Below, piece by piece: positions 41,350-51,528 of a stretch of DNA of 62,429 nt. Origin of the DNA: Bifidobacterium breve. GTDB taxonomy: Bacteria; Bacteroidota; Bacteroidia; Flavobacteriales; Flavobacteriaceae. Position 1 is the stretch's first letter; the number at the start of each line of letters is the position of its first letter. The position numbers and the translations under genes are program-made. Below the pieces are notes generated by a model, which was not told where the DNA came from, made no database searches, and was given only the letters and a program-made list of their open reading frames with translations. The stretch spans positions 1 to 62,429 of the forward strand of contig CALPIE020000002.1 of the NCBI GenBank assembly GCA_943323545.2. The letters run 5' to 3'.

Positions 41350-42744
41350 ATGATGGAAAAAGAGAATATTGCAGTTGGATTAGATATTGGTACAACTAAA
41401 ATCGTTGCCATGATTGGCAAGAAAAACGAGTACGGTAAGCTAGAAATTTTAGGTGTTGGTAAATCTAAAAGTTTAGGCGTTGCTCGTGGTGTGGTTAATA
41501 ATATTACCCAAACCATTCAGTCTATTCAACAAGCAGTTAGTGAAGCAGAAGAGAATTCTGGCTATAAAATCAACGATGTTGTAGTTGGAATTGCAGGACA
41601 ACATATTCGTAGTATACAACATACCGATTACATCAGTAGAAGCAACCCAGAAGAAGTAATCAGCGGGAATGATATTCAATTGTTAATTGACCAAGTAAAT
41701 AAATTGGCAATGCTTCCAGGTGAAGAAATTATACATGTATTGCCACAAGAATTTAAAATCGATGGACAATCTGAAATAAAAGAACCAATCGGAATGTATG
41801 GTGGGCGATTAGAAGCCAGTTTTCACGTAGTTGTTGGACAAGCGTCTTCTATCAGAAATGTTGGCCGTTGCATTCAAAGCTCTGGAATAGAATTATCCGG
41901 ATTAACTCTAGAACCTTTAGCTTCATCAGACGCAGTTTTAAGTCAGGAAGAAAAAGAAGCTGGAGTTGCATTAATTGATATTGGTGGTGGAACAACCGAT
42001 TTGGCCATTTTTAAAGACGGAATTATTCGCCACACCGCTGTAGTTCCTTTCGGAGGAAATGTAATCACCGATGATATAAAAGAAGGCTGTTCGATCATCG
42101 AAAAACAAGCCGAATTATTAAAAACAAAATTTGGTTCAGCTTGGCCAGGAGAAAACAAAGACAACGAAATTGTTTCTATTCCAGGTCTTCGTGGGAGAGA
42201 TCCAAAAGAAATATCATTAAAGAATTTGTCTAAGATAATTCATGCTCGTGTCGTTGAAATTATCGAGCAAGTGTATGCCGAAATAAAATCATACGGTCAT
42301 GAAGATCCAAGAAAAAAATTAATAGCTGGAATTGTTTTAACAGGAGGAGGATCACAATTGTTACACATCAAACAATTAGTTGAGTATATCACTGGAATGG
42401 ACACTCGAATTGGTTATCCAAACGAACATTTAGCAGGGAATTCAAGTGAAGAAATTTCAAGTCCATTATACGCAACTGCAGTAGGATTGGTTATGAACAG
42501 TATTGCAAATAATACTTTCAGTGCCTACAAATTGGAAATGGTAGATACCTTAATTGATAAACCCACCCAAATCGAAGCTAAACCAATAGTGGAAGCTATT
42601 GTTCCAGAACAAGAAACAAAAGAAATAGTATTAGAAATAGATCAAAAAGAACTCGAAACAGAAACTACAGAAAATAAGATTAGAAAATCATTTTTTGACA
42701 AATATGTAGACAAGATCAAAGAGTTTTTAGACAATGCAGAATAA
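41350..42744 (+). CDS. ftsA: Cell division protein FtsA
   Basis: AVGLDIGTTKIVAMIG, LIDIGGGTTDLAIF. Confidence 0.96.
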   Translation: MMEKENIAVGLDIGTTKIVAMIGKKNEYGKLEILGVGKSKSLGVARGVVNNITQTIQSIQQAVSEAEENSGYKINDVVVGIAGQHIRSIQHTDYISRSNPEEVISGNDIQLLIDQVNKLAMLPGEEIIHVLPQEFKIDGQSEIKEPIGMYGGRLEASFHVVVGQASSIRNVGRCIQSSGIELSGLTLEPLASSDAVLSQEEKEAGVALIDIGGGTTDLAIFKDGIIRHTAVVPFGGNVITDDIKEGCSIIEKQAELLKTKFGSAWPGENKDNEIVSIPGLRGRDPKEISLKNLSKIIHARVVEIIEQVYAEIKSYGHEDPRKKLIAGIVLTGGGSQLLHIKQLVEYITGMDTRIGYPNEHLAGNSSEEISSPLYATAVGLVMNSIANNTFSAYKLEMVDTLIDKPTQIEAKPIVEAIVPEQETKEIVLEIDQKELETETTENKIRKSFFDKYVDKIKEFLDNAE

Positions 42745-42777
42745 TTAGAATATACAATAAAACAAAACCAAAATAGT

Positions 42778-44754
42778 ATGATAAGCAACTCAGAATTTGG
42801 AAACATCTCATTTGATTTACCCAAAAATCAATCAAATGTAATTAAAGTAATCGGAGTTGGTGGCGGAGGAAGTAACGCAATCAACCACATGTTTAAACAA
42901 GGAATCAAAGGCGTTGATTTTATTGTTTGTAATACCGATTCTCAAGCTTTGCAAAACAGTCCGGTTCCCAATAAAATTCAGTTAGGTGTTAGCTTAACAG
43001 AAGGATTAGGAGCAGGTGCAAATCCAGATGTTGGTCAACAATCAGCAATCGAAAGCATCGCTGATATCGAAAAAATGTTGGATTCCAATACCAAAATGAT
43101 TTTCATCACTGCAGGAATGGGTGGCGGAACCGGTACAGGTGCCGCTCCGGTAATTGCTCAATTGGCAAAAGAACGCGATATTCTGACAGTCGGAATTGTA
43201 ACTATTCCTTTTCAATTTGAAGGAAAAGTGAGAATCGAACAAGCTTTACTTGGTGTTGAAAAATTAAGAAAACAAGTCGATTCGTTAATCGTTATCAATA
43301 ATAATAAATTAAGAGAAGTATACGGAAACCTCGGATTTAAAGCTGGGTTCTCAAAAGCAGATGAAGTATTAGCTACTGCTTCTCGAGGAATAGCAGAGGT
43401 TATCACACATCACTATACGCAAAATATAGATTTAAAAGATGCGAAAACTGTTCTGGCAAATAGCGGTACAGCGATAATGGGTTCTGCTATTGCAACTGGT
43501 GATAACAGAGCAAAAGAAGCAATCATTTCTGCATTGGATTCGCCATTGTTAAATGACAATAAAATTTCGGGAGCTAAAAACGTATTGTTGCTTATCGTTT
43601 CGGGTTCAAGTGAAATTACTATTGATGAAATAGGAGAAATCAACGACCACATTCAGACTGAAGCAGGTCACAATGCCAATATTATTATGGGTGTTGGTGA
43701 AGATGAATCATTAGGTGAATCTGTTGCTGTAACAATAATTGCTACTGGTTTTAATGTAGAACAACAAAACGAAATTGTAAATACAGAACCTAAAAAAATC
43801 ATACATTCTTTAGAAGAAGATCAAAAAATTGTACGTGATTTAACCAATAAAGCAATTTCTTCTTTCGAATCTTTTATGGATATTAAAGTTGAAGAAGCTA
43901 TAGAAGTGCCATTTGAAATCAAAGCAGAAGCTATTGAAGAAAAAATAATTTTTGAATTAATTGATGATGAAATTCCAGCGCCAATCGTTTCAAAAACTAT
44001 CAATAATGATTTGATTGCAATGAATGATTTCATTCGAAATCTAGATGTTACATTTGAAATAGTATCTCCAATTGAAGATATCGATTTCCAATTTACAACT
44101 CCACCTATAAGCGAAGTTAAAGAGGTGGAAACTCAAATGTTAAAAGAAGAAGAACAAATAGCATTCTCATTTGATTTGCCAATAGCTAAATCTGAGACAA
44201 AAGAAGACGAAAATAAAATAGTTTTCGATTTATCAGAGGCCACAAGAGATATTAAAGTAAATGAGCAAATCGAATTTGTTCCGGTTACCGAATTAAATGA
44301 AAACGGTATAATAAAATATTCTCTCGAAGAATATATGGAAATGGAAAATGATTTAATCAATTCAAAACCAAATGAAATTGCTTCTGAGCCAATTGTAGTA
44401 GCTCCTTTAGATTTTGAATTGGATATTACTTTAAAAGAAGTAGCCGAACCTGCTCAGCCTGTTTATGCTACTCATAGCGACGATTTTTCACCTATAGATA
44501 TGTCTATCGAAGATATTTTGAAAGTCCGAGCCGACGAAAGAAGATTGAAATTAAAAGAATTCAACTATAAATTTCACAACAATCCATCTAAAGTTGATGA
44601 GCTAGAAAAAGAGCCAGCCTACAAAAGATTTGGAGTTGATTTATCTGATAACAATAACCAAAATAACAATTCAAGAATGTCTTTAGGAACCGATAGTAAT
44701 GACGATATACAATTGCGTTCTAACAATTCTTTCTTGCACGATAATGTAGATTAA
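42778..44754 (+). CDS. ftsZ: Cell division protein FtsZ with long acidic C-terminal extension
   Basis: GVGGGGSNAINHM, FITAGMGGGTGTGAAPVIA. Confidence 0.97.
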   Translation: MISNSEFGNISFDLPKNQSNVIKVIGVGGGGSNAINHMFKQGIKGVDFIVCNTDSQALQNSPVPNKIQLGVSLTEGLGAGANPDVGQQSAIESIADIEKMLDSNTKMIFITAGMGGGTGTGAAPVIAQLAKERDILTVGIVTIPFQFEGKVRIEQALLGVEKLRKQVDSLIVINNNKLREVYGNLGFKAGFSKADEVLATASRGIAEVITHHYTQNIDLKDAKTVLANSGTAIMGSAIATGDNRAKEAIISALDSPLLNDNKISGAKNVLLLIVSGSSEITIDEIGEINDHIQTEAGHNANIIMGVGEDESLGESVAVTIIATGFNVEQQNEIVNTEPKKIIHSLEEDQKIVRDLTNKAISSFESFMDIKVEEAIEVPFEIKAEAIEEKIIFELIDDEIPAPIVSKTINNDLIAMNDFIRNLDVTFEIVSPIEDIDFQFTTPPISEVKEVETQMLKEEEQIAFSFDLPIAKSETKEDENKIVFDLSEATRDIKVNEQIEFVPVTELNENGIIKYSLEEYMEMENDLINSKPNEIASEPIVVAPLDFELDITLKEVAEPAQPVYATHSDDFSPIDMSIEDILKVRADERRLKLKEFNYKFHNNPSKVDELEKEPAYKRFGVDLSDNNNQNNNSRMSLGTDSNDDIQLRSNNSFLHDNVD

Positions 44755-44777
44755 TTTTAACTAACCTAGTTTTTTTT

Positions 44778-44816
44778 AGCCCGAAAGTTCATTAGAATTT
44801 TCGGGTTATTTTTTTT
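44778..44816 (+). terminator. Terminator after ftsZ
   Basis: AGCCCGAAAGTTCATTAGAATTTTCGGGTT followed by T tract. Confidence 0.8.
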
Positions 44817-44859
44817 ATCTTTGCGATGCTTTTTAGAAGCGAATGGCTTAGGGATTTTT

Positions 44860-44931
44860 GCAATCCATTTTCCTGCTGCATTTCCAAAACATTTTTTTTA
44901 AAAAATGGTTTTTCCCGTGCATCAGGGCTAG
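44860..44931 (+). repeat. Dispersed structured repeat, copy A (GCAATCCATTTTCCTGC...hairpin...ATCAGGGCTAG)
   Basis: Ends match copy B at 61522-61584 on the opposite strand; different central hairpin. Confidence 0.75.
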
Positions 44932-44992
44932 TTGGTAAACCATATTTCCTAATCTAACTTTCTAAAAAGTCTAACTTTCTAAAAATCAAAAC

Positions 44993-45442
44993 ATGAGTTT
45001 ATCATCACAAATAATGGACGAACTTAAAAATGCCATGCGTGCCAAAGACACCATAGCATTAGAAGCGTTAAGAGCCATCAAGTCAGAATTGTTATTAGCA
45101 CAAACAGCTACTGGATCTGCAGCAGAAATATCAGAAGAAGAAGAAATAAAAATCTTACAACGATTGGTAAAAATGCGTAAAGACAGCGCCGGAATTTTCA
45201 CAACACAAAACCGCCCTGATCTTGCCGAACCCGAATTGGCGCAAATCGCAATCATCGAAAAATTCCTTCCAGCACAATTGTCAGAAGTTGAAATTGAAGT
45301 TATCATTACCAAAATTATTGCAGAAACTGGCGCTGCTGGAATCGCATCTATGGGTAAAGTAATGGGATTAGCATCAGCTCAAATCGGCGGACAAGCAGAA
45401 GGGAAAACCATTTCTGCTATTGTTAAGAAACTTTTAGTTTAA
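44993..45442 (+). CDS. GatB/YqeY domain-containing protein
   Basis: LSSQIMDELKNAMRAKDTIALEALRAIKSE. Confidence 0.93.
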   Translation: MSLSSQIMDELKNAMRAKDTIALEALRAIKSELLLAQTATGSAAEISEEEEIKILQRLVKMRKDSAGIFTTQNRPDLAEPELAQIAIIEKFLPAQLSEVEIEVIITKIIAETGAAGIASMGKVMGLASAQIGGQAEGKTISAIVKKLLV

Positions 45443-45465
45443 ACAATTAAGGAATTTGGATTTAG

Positions 45466-45496
45466 GATTGCTTCGCCAGTTCGAGCAAAGCTCTCG
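45466..45496 (-). repeat. Short dispersed module, 31 bp identical to 48114-48144 (inverted)
   Basis: Reverse complement CGAGAGCTTTGCTCGAACTGGCGAAGCAATC. Confidence 0.9.
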
Positions 45497-45551
45497 GGTT
45501 GGGAATTTTTTAAATCCTAAATATTTAAATCCTTAGTCCTAAATAAAAAAT

Positions 45552-45625
45552 GGCTTCGTAGTTCAACTGGATAGAATATCAGATTTCGGCTCTGATGGTT
45601 GCAGGTTCGAACCCTGCCGAGGTCA
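45552..45625 (+). tRNA. tRNA-Arg (anticodon TCG)
   Basis: GGCTTCG...CGAGGTC acceptor, TCAGA-TTTCGGC-TCTGA anticodon arm, GCAGG-TTCGAAC-CCTGC T arm. Confidence 0.93.
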
Positions 45626-45873
45626 CGAATGAATACTTAAAAAAGAAAAACGCCAAGCTCGCTTGAGCGTTTTTCTTTTTTAAGTATTTTCAAAGCGGAG
45701 CTTTGTCAGGGAAGGAGAAGCCAACCCTGCCGAGAAAATTCAAATATCAAGCTCGCTTGAAATATTTATATCACACTTTTAATTTTTTAAATTGGAGCTT
45801 TAAGACTAAAATGGGCAATCCCTGTAGAGAAACCCAAATTAATAGCTCGCTTGAATTGGTTTCTCCAATTTAA
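45610..45873 (+). repeat. Degenerate array of tRNA-Arg tail (AACCCTGCCGAG-like) + hairpin around CAAGCTCGCTTG, three units
   Basis: Tail-like motifs at 45610, 45723, 45817; hairpin cores near 45654, 45748, 45842. Confidence 0.7.
45632..45688 (+). terminator. Hairpin with 22-bp perfect stem after tRNA-Arg
   Basis: AATACTTAAAAAAGAAAAACGC ... GCGTTTTTCTTTTTTAAGTATT. Confidence 0.85.
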
Positions 45874-46045
45874 GTAAAATAAAAACATAGTATTAATTTA
45901 AATCAAAATCTAAAACATAATAAACAACTTTTAATACTACTATTTTTTTTATTTAAGTAATTAACTAAATATTTAATTATTTTTATACAAATTTTGAAGT
46001 TTTATACTTATTTTTGTTTTTGAACAATTTTTAAAAACACATAAT

Positions 46046-47086
46046 ATGAAAAAAACTACTCTTTTATCTTTAAAATGCTTGGTTGTAATTGCTTTTACAC
46101 AAGTATTAAATGCACAACAAATTTACACAAATGGTCCATTATCAACTGGAGCCACTTCAAATAGTGGAGTTACGGCACCTGCAGGCTATACTTGGAGCGA
46201 GTGTCAAAATGATACTGGTAACACTACTGAATCTAATTCAAATGCTGGGTTTAGTGCTATTTATACCATTAATGCGGCTGCTCCAATTAATAATGCTTTA
46301 GCGGATAATTTTATAGTGCCTGTAAATCAAATTTGGAGTATTACAAGTTTTGATTTTTTTGGTTACCAAACCGGAAGTGCTGCAACACCTAATCCATTTG
46401 ATCAATTAAGAGTTCAAATATATAATGGTGACCCAGCAGCTGGGGGTACAGTAATTGCAGGTAATTTTACTACAAATGTTTTAGATGTTGCTAATAGTGG
46501 TGATGCTTTAATGTACAGATTATTTAATTCATCTGTGCCAGCTCCAACTGCAACAGGAACAACAAGAAAAATATGGAGGTTAAGAGGAAATTTAACTGCA
46601 ACATTACCAGCAGGAACCTATTGGGTTGCATTTCAAGCTCACACAACTAGTGATGCAGCTGGATTTTTTCCAGCAGTTACCATTCCAGGAACCAGAGGTT
46701 TAGTTGGTTGGAATGCTTCGCAAAGTACATTAACAATTCCAGCTTATACAGGTATTTTTGATACTGGAAATCCAGCAACAGCACCTGATGTAAACCAAGA
46801 CATTCCTTTTGTTATTAACGGAACTTTAGGAGTAAATGAAAATTCATTTGAAGCAAGTATTTCATTATCGCCGAATCCTGTAAAAAATGTACTTTCAATT
46901 TCTGTGACTTCAGATACAACAATCAATGCTTATGAAATATTTGATGTTAATGGTAAAGTTGTTAAAGCTATGAATAGTAATTCTAGTATTTCTGAAATCA
47001 ATGTTTCAGAATTATCAATTGGAAATTACATATTGAAATTACAATCAGATAAAGGTGTAGCTTCTAAAAAGTTCATTAAAGAATAA
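46046..47086 (+). CDS. T9SS type A sorting domain-containing secreted protein
   Basis: Signal peptide; C-terminal LSPNPVKNVLSISV...GNYILKLQSDKGVASKKFIKE. Confidence 0.85.
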   Translation: MKKTTLLSLKCLVVIAFTQVLNAQQIYTNGPLSTGATSNSGVTAPAGYTWSECQNDTGNTTESNSNAGFSAIYTINAAAPINNALADNFIVPVNQIWSITSFDFFGYQTGSAATPNPFDQLRVQIYNGDPAAGGTVIAGNFTTNVLDVANSGDALMYRLFNSSVPAPTATGTTRKIWRLRGNLTATLPAGTYWVAFQAHTTSDAAGFFPAVTIPGTRGLVGWNASQSTLTIPAYTGIFDTGNPATAPDVNQDIPFVINGTLGVNENSFEASISLSPNPVKNVLSISVTSDTTINAYEIFDVNGKVVKAMNSNSSISEINVSELSIGNYILKLQSDKGVASKKFIKE

Positions 47087-47106
47087 TTAACAATTATCTA
47101 ATATTA

Positions 47107-47144
47107 AAAAAGCCATTTGGAATTATTCTAAATGGCTTTTTTTA
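47107..47144 (+). terminator. Terminator between convergent genes
   Basis: AAAAGCCATTTGGAATTATTCTAAATGGCTTTTTTT. Confidence 0.85.
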
Positions 47145-47160
47145 TTAATTGTAATTTATT

Positions 47161-47820
47161 TTAGGAAATTAATTTTTTCAAATCAGTAATAGTTTGTGTA
47201 GGGTTTGTAGCTTTAAAAACAAAATTTCCAGCAACTAATACATCAGCACCAACATTAACCAATTGAAGTGCGTTTTTATCGGTTACACCACCGTCAATTT
47301 CAATTAGTGTTGTAGCATTGTTTCTGGTTATGATTTCCTTTAATTTTTCTATTTTAGAATAGGTGTTTTCAATAAATGATTGTCCGCCAAAACCTGGATT
47401 TACACTCATGATACAAACCATATCAATGTCTTTTATAACGTCCTCTAACAAATTTACATTCGTATGTGGATTTAAGGCAACTCCGGCTTTCATTCCTTCT
47501 GCTTTTATGGCTTGTAAGGTTCTATGAAGATGTGTACAAGCTTCATAATGAACCGTAAGTATATTGGCTCCCAATTGTGAAAAAGTTTTAATATAACGAT
47601 CTGGATCGACAATCATTAAATGAACATCGATGGTTTTTTTGGCATGTTTAGTAATTGCTTCTAAAACGGGCATTCCGAAAGAAATATTTGGAACAAATAC
47701 ACCATCCATGATGTCAATGTGAAACCAGTCGGCATTAGAGTTATTAATCATTTCGATGTCGCGTTGGAGATTGGCGAAATCGGCGGCTAAAATAGAAGGT
47801 GCAATTATTGTATTTTTCAT
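47161..47820 (-). CDS. rpe: Ribulose-phosphate 3-epimerase
   Basis: IAPSILAADFANL, HIDIMDGVFVPN, MSVNPGFGGQSF. Confidence 0.96.
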   Translation of the reverse strand: MKNTIIAPSILAADFANLQRDIEMINNSNADWFHIDIMDGVFVPNISFGMPVLEAITKHAKKTIDVHLMIVDPDRYIKTFSQLGANILTVHYEACTHLHRTLQAIKAEGMKAGVALNPHTNVNLLEDVIKDIDMVCIMSVNPGFGGQSFIENTYSKIEKLKEIITRNNATTLIEIDGGVTDKNALQLVNVGADVLVAGNFVFKATNPTQTITDLKKLIS

Positions 47821-48046
47821 TTTAGTTTGAATTGTTTTGGCAAAGGTAAAATTTTAACCGCAAAGTGCGCAAGGTTTTACGCAAAGTTCGTAATGAAAGT
47901 TTGACTTGAATTTACAGTTGTGTTGCGTGAAGGATAGAGCAATTGTTTGAGCTCTTTTTAAATGATGTAACGCAGTGAAAAAATTTAAAAAAGCGAGTGC
48001 GAAAGCCTGACCCGAAGTTTTTACGGAGGGACACGCCATAAAAAAT

Positions 48047-48212
48047 AAAACTCCGGACCCGAGCCAAAGGCGAACAGAGCGAAGCTAAATCAGCCGGAGT
48101 TTCAATCATCACACGAGAGCTTTGCTCGAACTGGCGAAGCAATCAAAAAAGCAGTTTTTTGGTTGATGATAAAAAGCAAAACTCCGGTAATCAGCCGGAG
48201 TTTCAATCATCA
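48047..48212 (-). repeat. Duplicated CTCCGG terminator-like hairpin; first copy carries two 30-nt modules, second is 'empty'
   Basis: AAAACTCCGG...CAGCCGGAGTTTCAATCATCA at 48047 and 48178, differing by 30 nt at each of two places. Confidence 0.85.
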
Positions 48213-48278
48213 ATCAAAAAACGAACAGTTTTGAAACTGTTGTTGCGGTTTTAGTTTCACACTGAACTTGTCGAAGTG

Positions 48279-49142
48279 TTACCCTAAATACGTTTTCAAG
48301 ATTTTACTTCTTGAAGTATGTTTTAATCTGCGAATTGCTTTTTCTTTAATTTGACGAACTCTTTCTCGAGTTAAGTCGAATGTTTCACCTATTTCTTCTA
48401 ATGTCATAGGATGTTGGTCACCAAGTCCAAAATACAAACGAACTACATCAGCTTCTCTTGGTGTTAAGGTTTCTAAAGAACGTTCGATTTCGGTACGCAA
48501 TGATTCGTGAATTAATTCTCTATCTGGATTTGGAGATTCACCCGAACGCAAAACGTCGTATAGGTTAGAATCTTCTCCTTCAACAAGTGGCGCATCCATA
48601 GACAAATGACGTCCTGAATTTTTCATTGACTCTTTTACGTCATTCACAGTCATGTCTAGCTCTTTTGCAATTTCTTCAGCTGAAGGCGGACGTTCATTAG
48701 ATTGCTCTAACAAAGCGTACATTTTATTGATTTTATTTATAGAACCAATCTTATTCAAGGGTAAACGAACAATACGAGATTGTTCTGCTAATGCTTGAAG
48801 AATAGATTGGCGAATCCACCAAACCGCATAAGAAATGAATTTAAAACCACGCGTTTCATCAAAACGTTGTGCGGCTTTAATTAAACCTAAATTTCCTTCG
48901 TTAATTAAATCCGGAAGTGTAAGGCCTTGATTTTGATATTGTTTTGCAACGGATACCACGAAACGCAAATTGGCTTTTGTTAATTTTTCTAATGCACGTT
49001 GGTCACCTGCTTTGATTTTCTGAGCTAATTCTACTTCTTCGTCAGCAGTAATCAAATCAACTTTTCCAATTTCTTGTAGGTATTTGTCTAAGGAAGCAGT
49101 TTCACGATTGGTTACCTGCTTGGTGATTTTGAGCTGTCTCAT
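48279..49142 (-). CDS. rpoD: RpoD-family primary-type sigma factor
   Basis: Sigma-70 regions 1.2-4.2: [50 protein letters not shown]. Confidence 0.93.
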   Translation of the reverse strand: MRQLKITKQVTNRETASLDKYLQEIGKVDLITADEEVELAQKIKAGDQRALEKLTKANLRFVVSVAKQYQNQGLTLPDLINEGNLGLIKAAQRFDETRGFKFISYAVWWIRQSILQALAEQSRIVRLPLNKIGSINKINKMYALLEQSNERPPSAEEIAKELDMTVNDVKESMKNSGRHLSMDAPLVEGEDSNLYDVLRSGESPNPDRELIHESLRTEIERSLETLTPREADVVRLYFGLGDQHPMTLEEIGETFDLTRERVRQIKEKAIRRLKHTSRSKILKTYLG

Positions 49143-49228
49143 TTATTTTTTCCTTTGCTTTAAAGTGTTCAAGTCTTGTACGCTATAAGTTACTAAAAAG
49201 TTACAAAAAAGAGAAAAAAAAAATTAAA

Positions 49229-49262
49229 AACCCCAACTTAATCACTCAAGTTGGGGTTTCTT
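49229..49262 (-). terminator. Terminator after pnp
   Basis: AACCCCAACTTAATCACTCAAGTTGGGGTTT inverted repeat. Confidence 0.85.
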
Positions 49263-49278
49263 ATAAAGTTTAAAATTA

Positions 49279-51429
49279 TTATTCTCCTTTTGGAGTAATT
49301 TTATTTTCTTCTCTAGGAGGTCTAGGCAAAAGTGCTTTTCTTGACACTTTTTCTTTTCTCGTTTTCGGATCTACACCTAAGTATTTCACCATGAATACGT
49401 CTCCCATATTTACAACATCAGAAACATTTTCGGTACGTTCCCAAGCCAATTCAGAAACGTGAAGTAATACTTCATTTCCTGGGGCCTGAGTATATTCTAC
49501 AACTGCACCAAAATCAAGCATTTTAATGACTTTCACTTCGTAAGCTTCACCCATAACAGGTTTGAAAATAATAGAGTCGATTTTTGCTAAAACGGCTGCA
49601 ATTCCGTTTGGATCAGTACCAAGAATTTCAACAACACCTTGCTCATCAACTTCATTAATAACTATGGTTGTTCCAGTCGCTTTTTGCAATTCTTGAATTA
49701 CTTTTCCTCCAGGTCCAATTAGCGCACCAATAAAAGCACCAGGAATGGTTCTCATGATGATTTTTGGAGCATGAACTTTTACATCTTCTCTTGGTTGAGC
49801 CAATGTTTCTGTTAATTTTCCTAAAATATGTAAACGTCCATCACGAGCTTGAGCTAAAGCTTGCTCCATGATTTCGTATTTCAATCCGTCAATCTTAATG
49901 TCCATTTGACAAGCTGTAATTCCTTCTGATGTTCCGGTTACTTTAAAATCCATATCTCCTAAATGATCTTCATCACCTAAGATATCAGATAAAACTGCAA
50001 AACGTTCTCCATCAGTAATCAATCCCATCGCAATTCCGGAAACCGGACGAGTCATTTGGACTCCCGCATCCATCAAAGCTAATGTTCCAGCACAAACAGT
50101 TGCCATAGAAGAAGAACCGTTTGATTCTAATACTTCAGAAACTACTCTAATAGTATAAGGACAATCAGCAGGAATCATGTTTTTCAATGCACGTTGTGCT
50201 AAGTTTCCGTGACCTACTTCACGACGAGAAGTTCCTCTTAATGGACGAGCTTCTCCAGTTGAAAATGGGGGGAAATTATAGTGTAGATAGAATTTTTCTT
50301 CTCCTTGCTCTGATGGAGAATCAATTTGGTTAGCTTCTCGAGATGTTCCTAGAGTTGCTGTTGCCAATGCTTGAGTTTCTCCACGTGTAAACAATGCTGA
50401 ACCATGAACCGAAGGTAAGTAATCTACTTCACACCAAATTGGGCGAATTTCAGTAGTTTTTCTTCCATCTAAACGAGTTCCTAAATCTAACGTTACATTA
50501 CGAACTGCCTCTTTATTTACTTTGTAGAAATATTTCCCTACTAAATCAACGTTTTCAGCTAATTCTTCATCTGTAAACAATGCTTTTACCTCTTCTTTTA
50601 CATTTGCAAAAGCTTCACCTCTTTCTTGTTTAGCCGAACCTTTACTAGCAATAGCATAAATTTTATCATAGGCTGCTGCTTTTACTTTGGCGTAAATTGC
50701 TTCGTCTTCTCTTTCTTGTTCGTATGTGCGAACTTCTTTTTTTCCAAATGCTTGCGCCAATCTTTCTTGTGCAGCAATTTGTACTTTAATATGTTCGTGA
50801 GCAAATTTAATGGCTTCTACCATTTCTTTTTCTGAAATTTCTTTCATCTCACCTTCTACCATTGCGATAGAATCAGTTGAAGCACCAATCATCATATCAA
50901 TATCAGACAATTCTAATTGTGTACGAGATGGATTGATGATAAATTTACCGTCAATTCTTCCAACTCTAGCTTCTGAAATTAAAGTTTCAAATGGTATGTC
51001 AGATAAAGCTAAAGCTGCCGAAGCGGCTAATCCTGCCAATGCATCTGGCATAACATCATCATCATGAGACATTAACTGAATCATAACTTGCACTTCTGCA
51101 TGATAATCACTTGGGAAAAGCGGACGCAAAACACGGTCAACTTATCTCATGGTTAGCACTTCGCTATCACTTGGACGTGCTTCTCTTTTGAAGAAACCAC
51201 CAGGGAAACGACCTGCTGCTGCAAATTTTTCACGGTAATCTACCGTCAAAGGTAAAAAATCGATACCTGGACTTGCTTTTCTTGCGGATACTACTGTTCC
51301 TAAAATAACAGTTTTTCCAATTCTTACTACTACAGAACCGTCTGCTTGTTTAGCCAAACGTCCTGTCTCGATTGTGATGCTTCTTCCATCACCTAAATCG
51401 ATACTTTCTACAAATAATTGTGGAATCAT
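49279..51429 (-). pseudogene. pnp: Polyribonucleotide nucleotidyltransferase, interrupted by an in-frame TAA at 51144-51142
   Basis: ORFs 51142..51429 and 49279..51129 join in the same frame: ...[24 protein letters not shown]... Confidence 0.9.
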
Positions 51430-51528
51430 AAATTTAATTCTCTAAGTTAAACAACGGGTATAGTTGTGTTGTTGTTGCGTAGTTAATGCCTAAACCCAAT
51501 GAAAAACTAAACTTTTTTTAAAAGCATA

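Noticed and set aside
41943-44360. Several minus-strand ORFs opposite ftsA/ftsZ
   Set aside because: Low-complexity Ser/Ile-rich shadow translations of coding DNA.
42778-44754. FtsZ much longer (658 aa) than the E. coli protein
   Set aside because: Long acidic C-terminal linkers are usual for Flavobacteriia FtsZ, as far as I know.
47854-48142. Minus-strand ORFs of 61 and 76 aa between rpe and rpoD
   Set aside because: They lie in repeat/terminator DNA (GCAAAG-type and CTCCGG hairpins); compositional artefacts.
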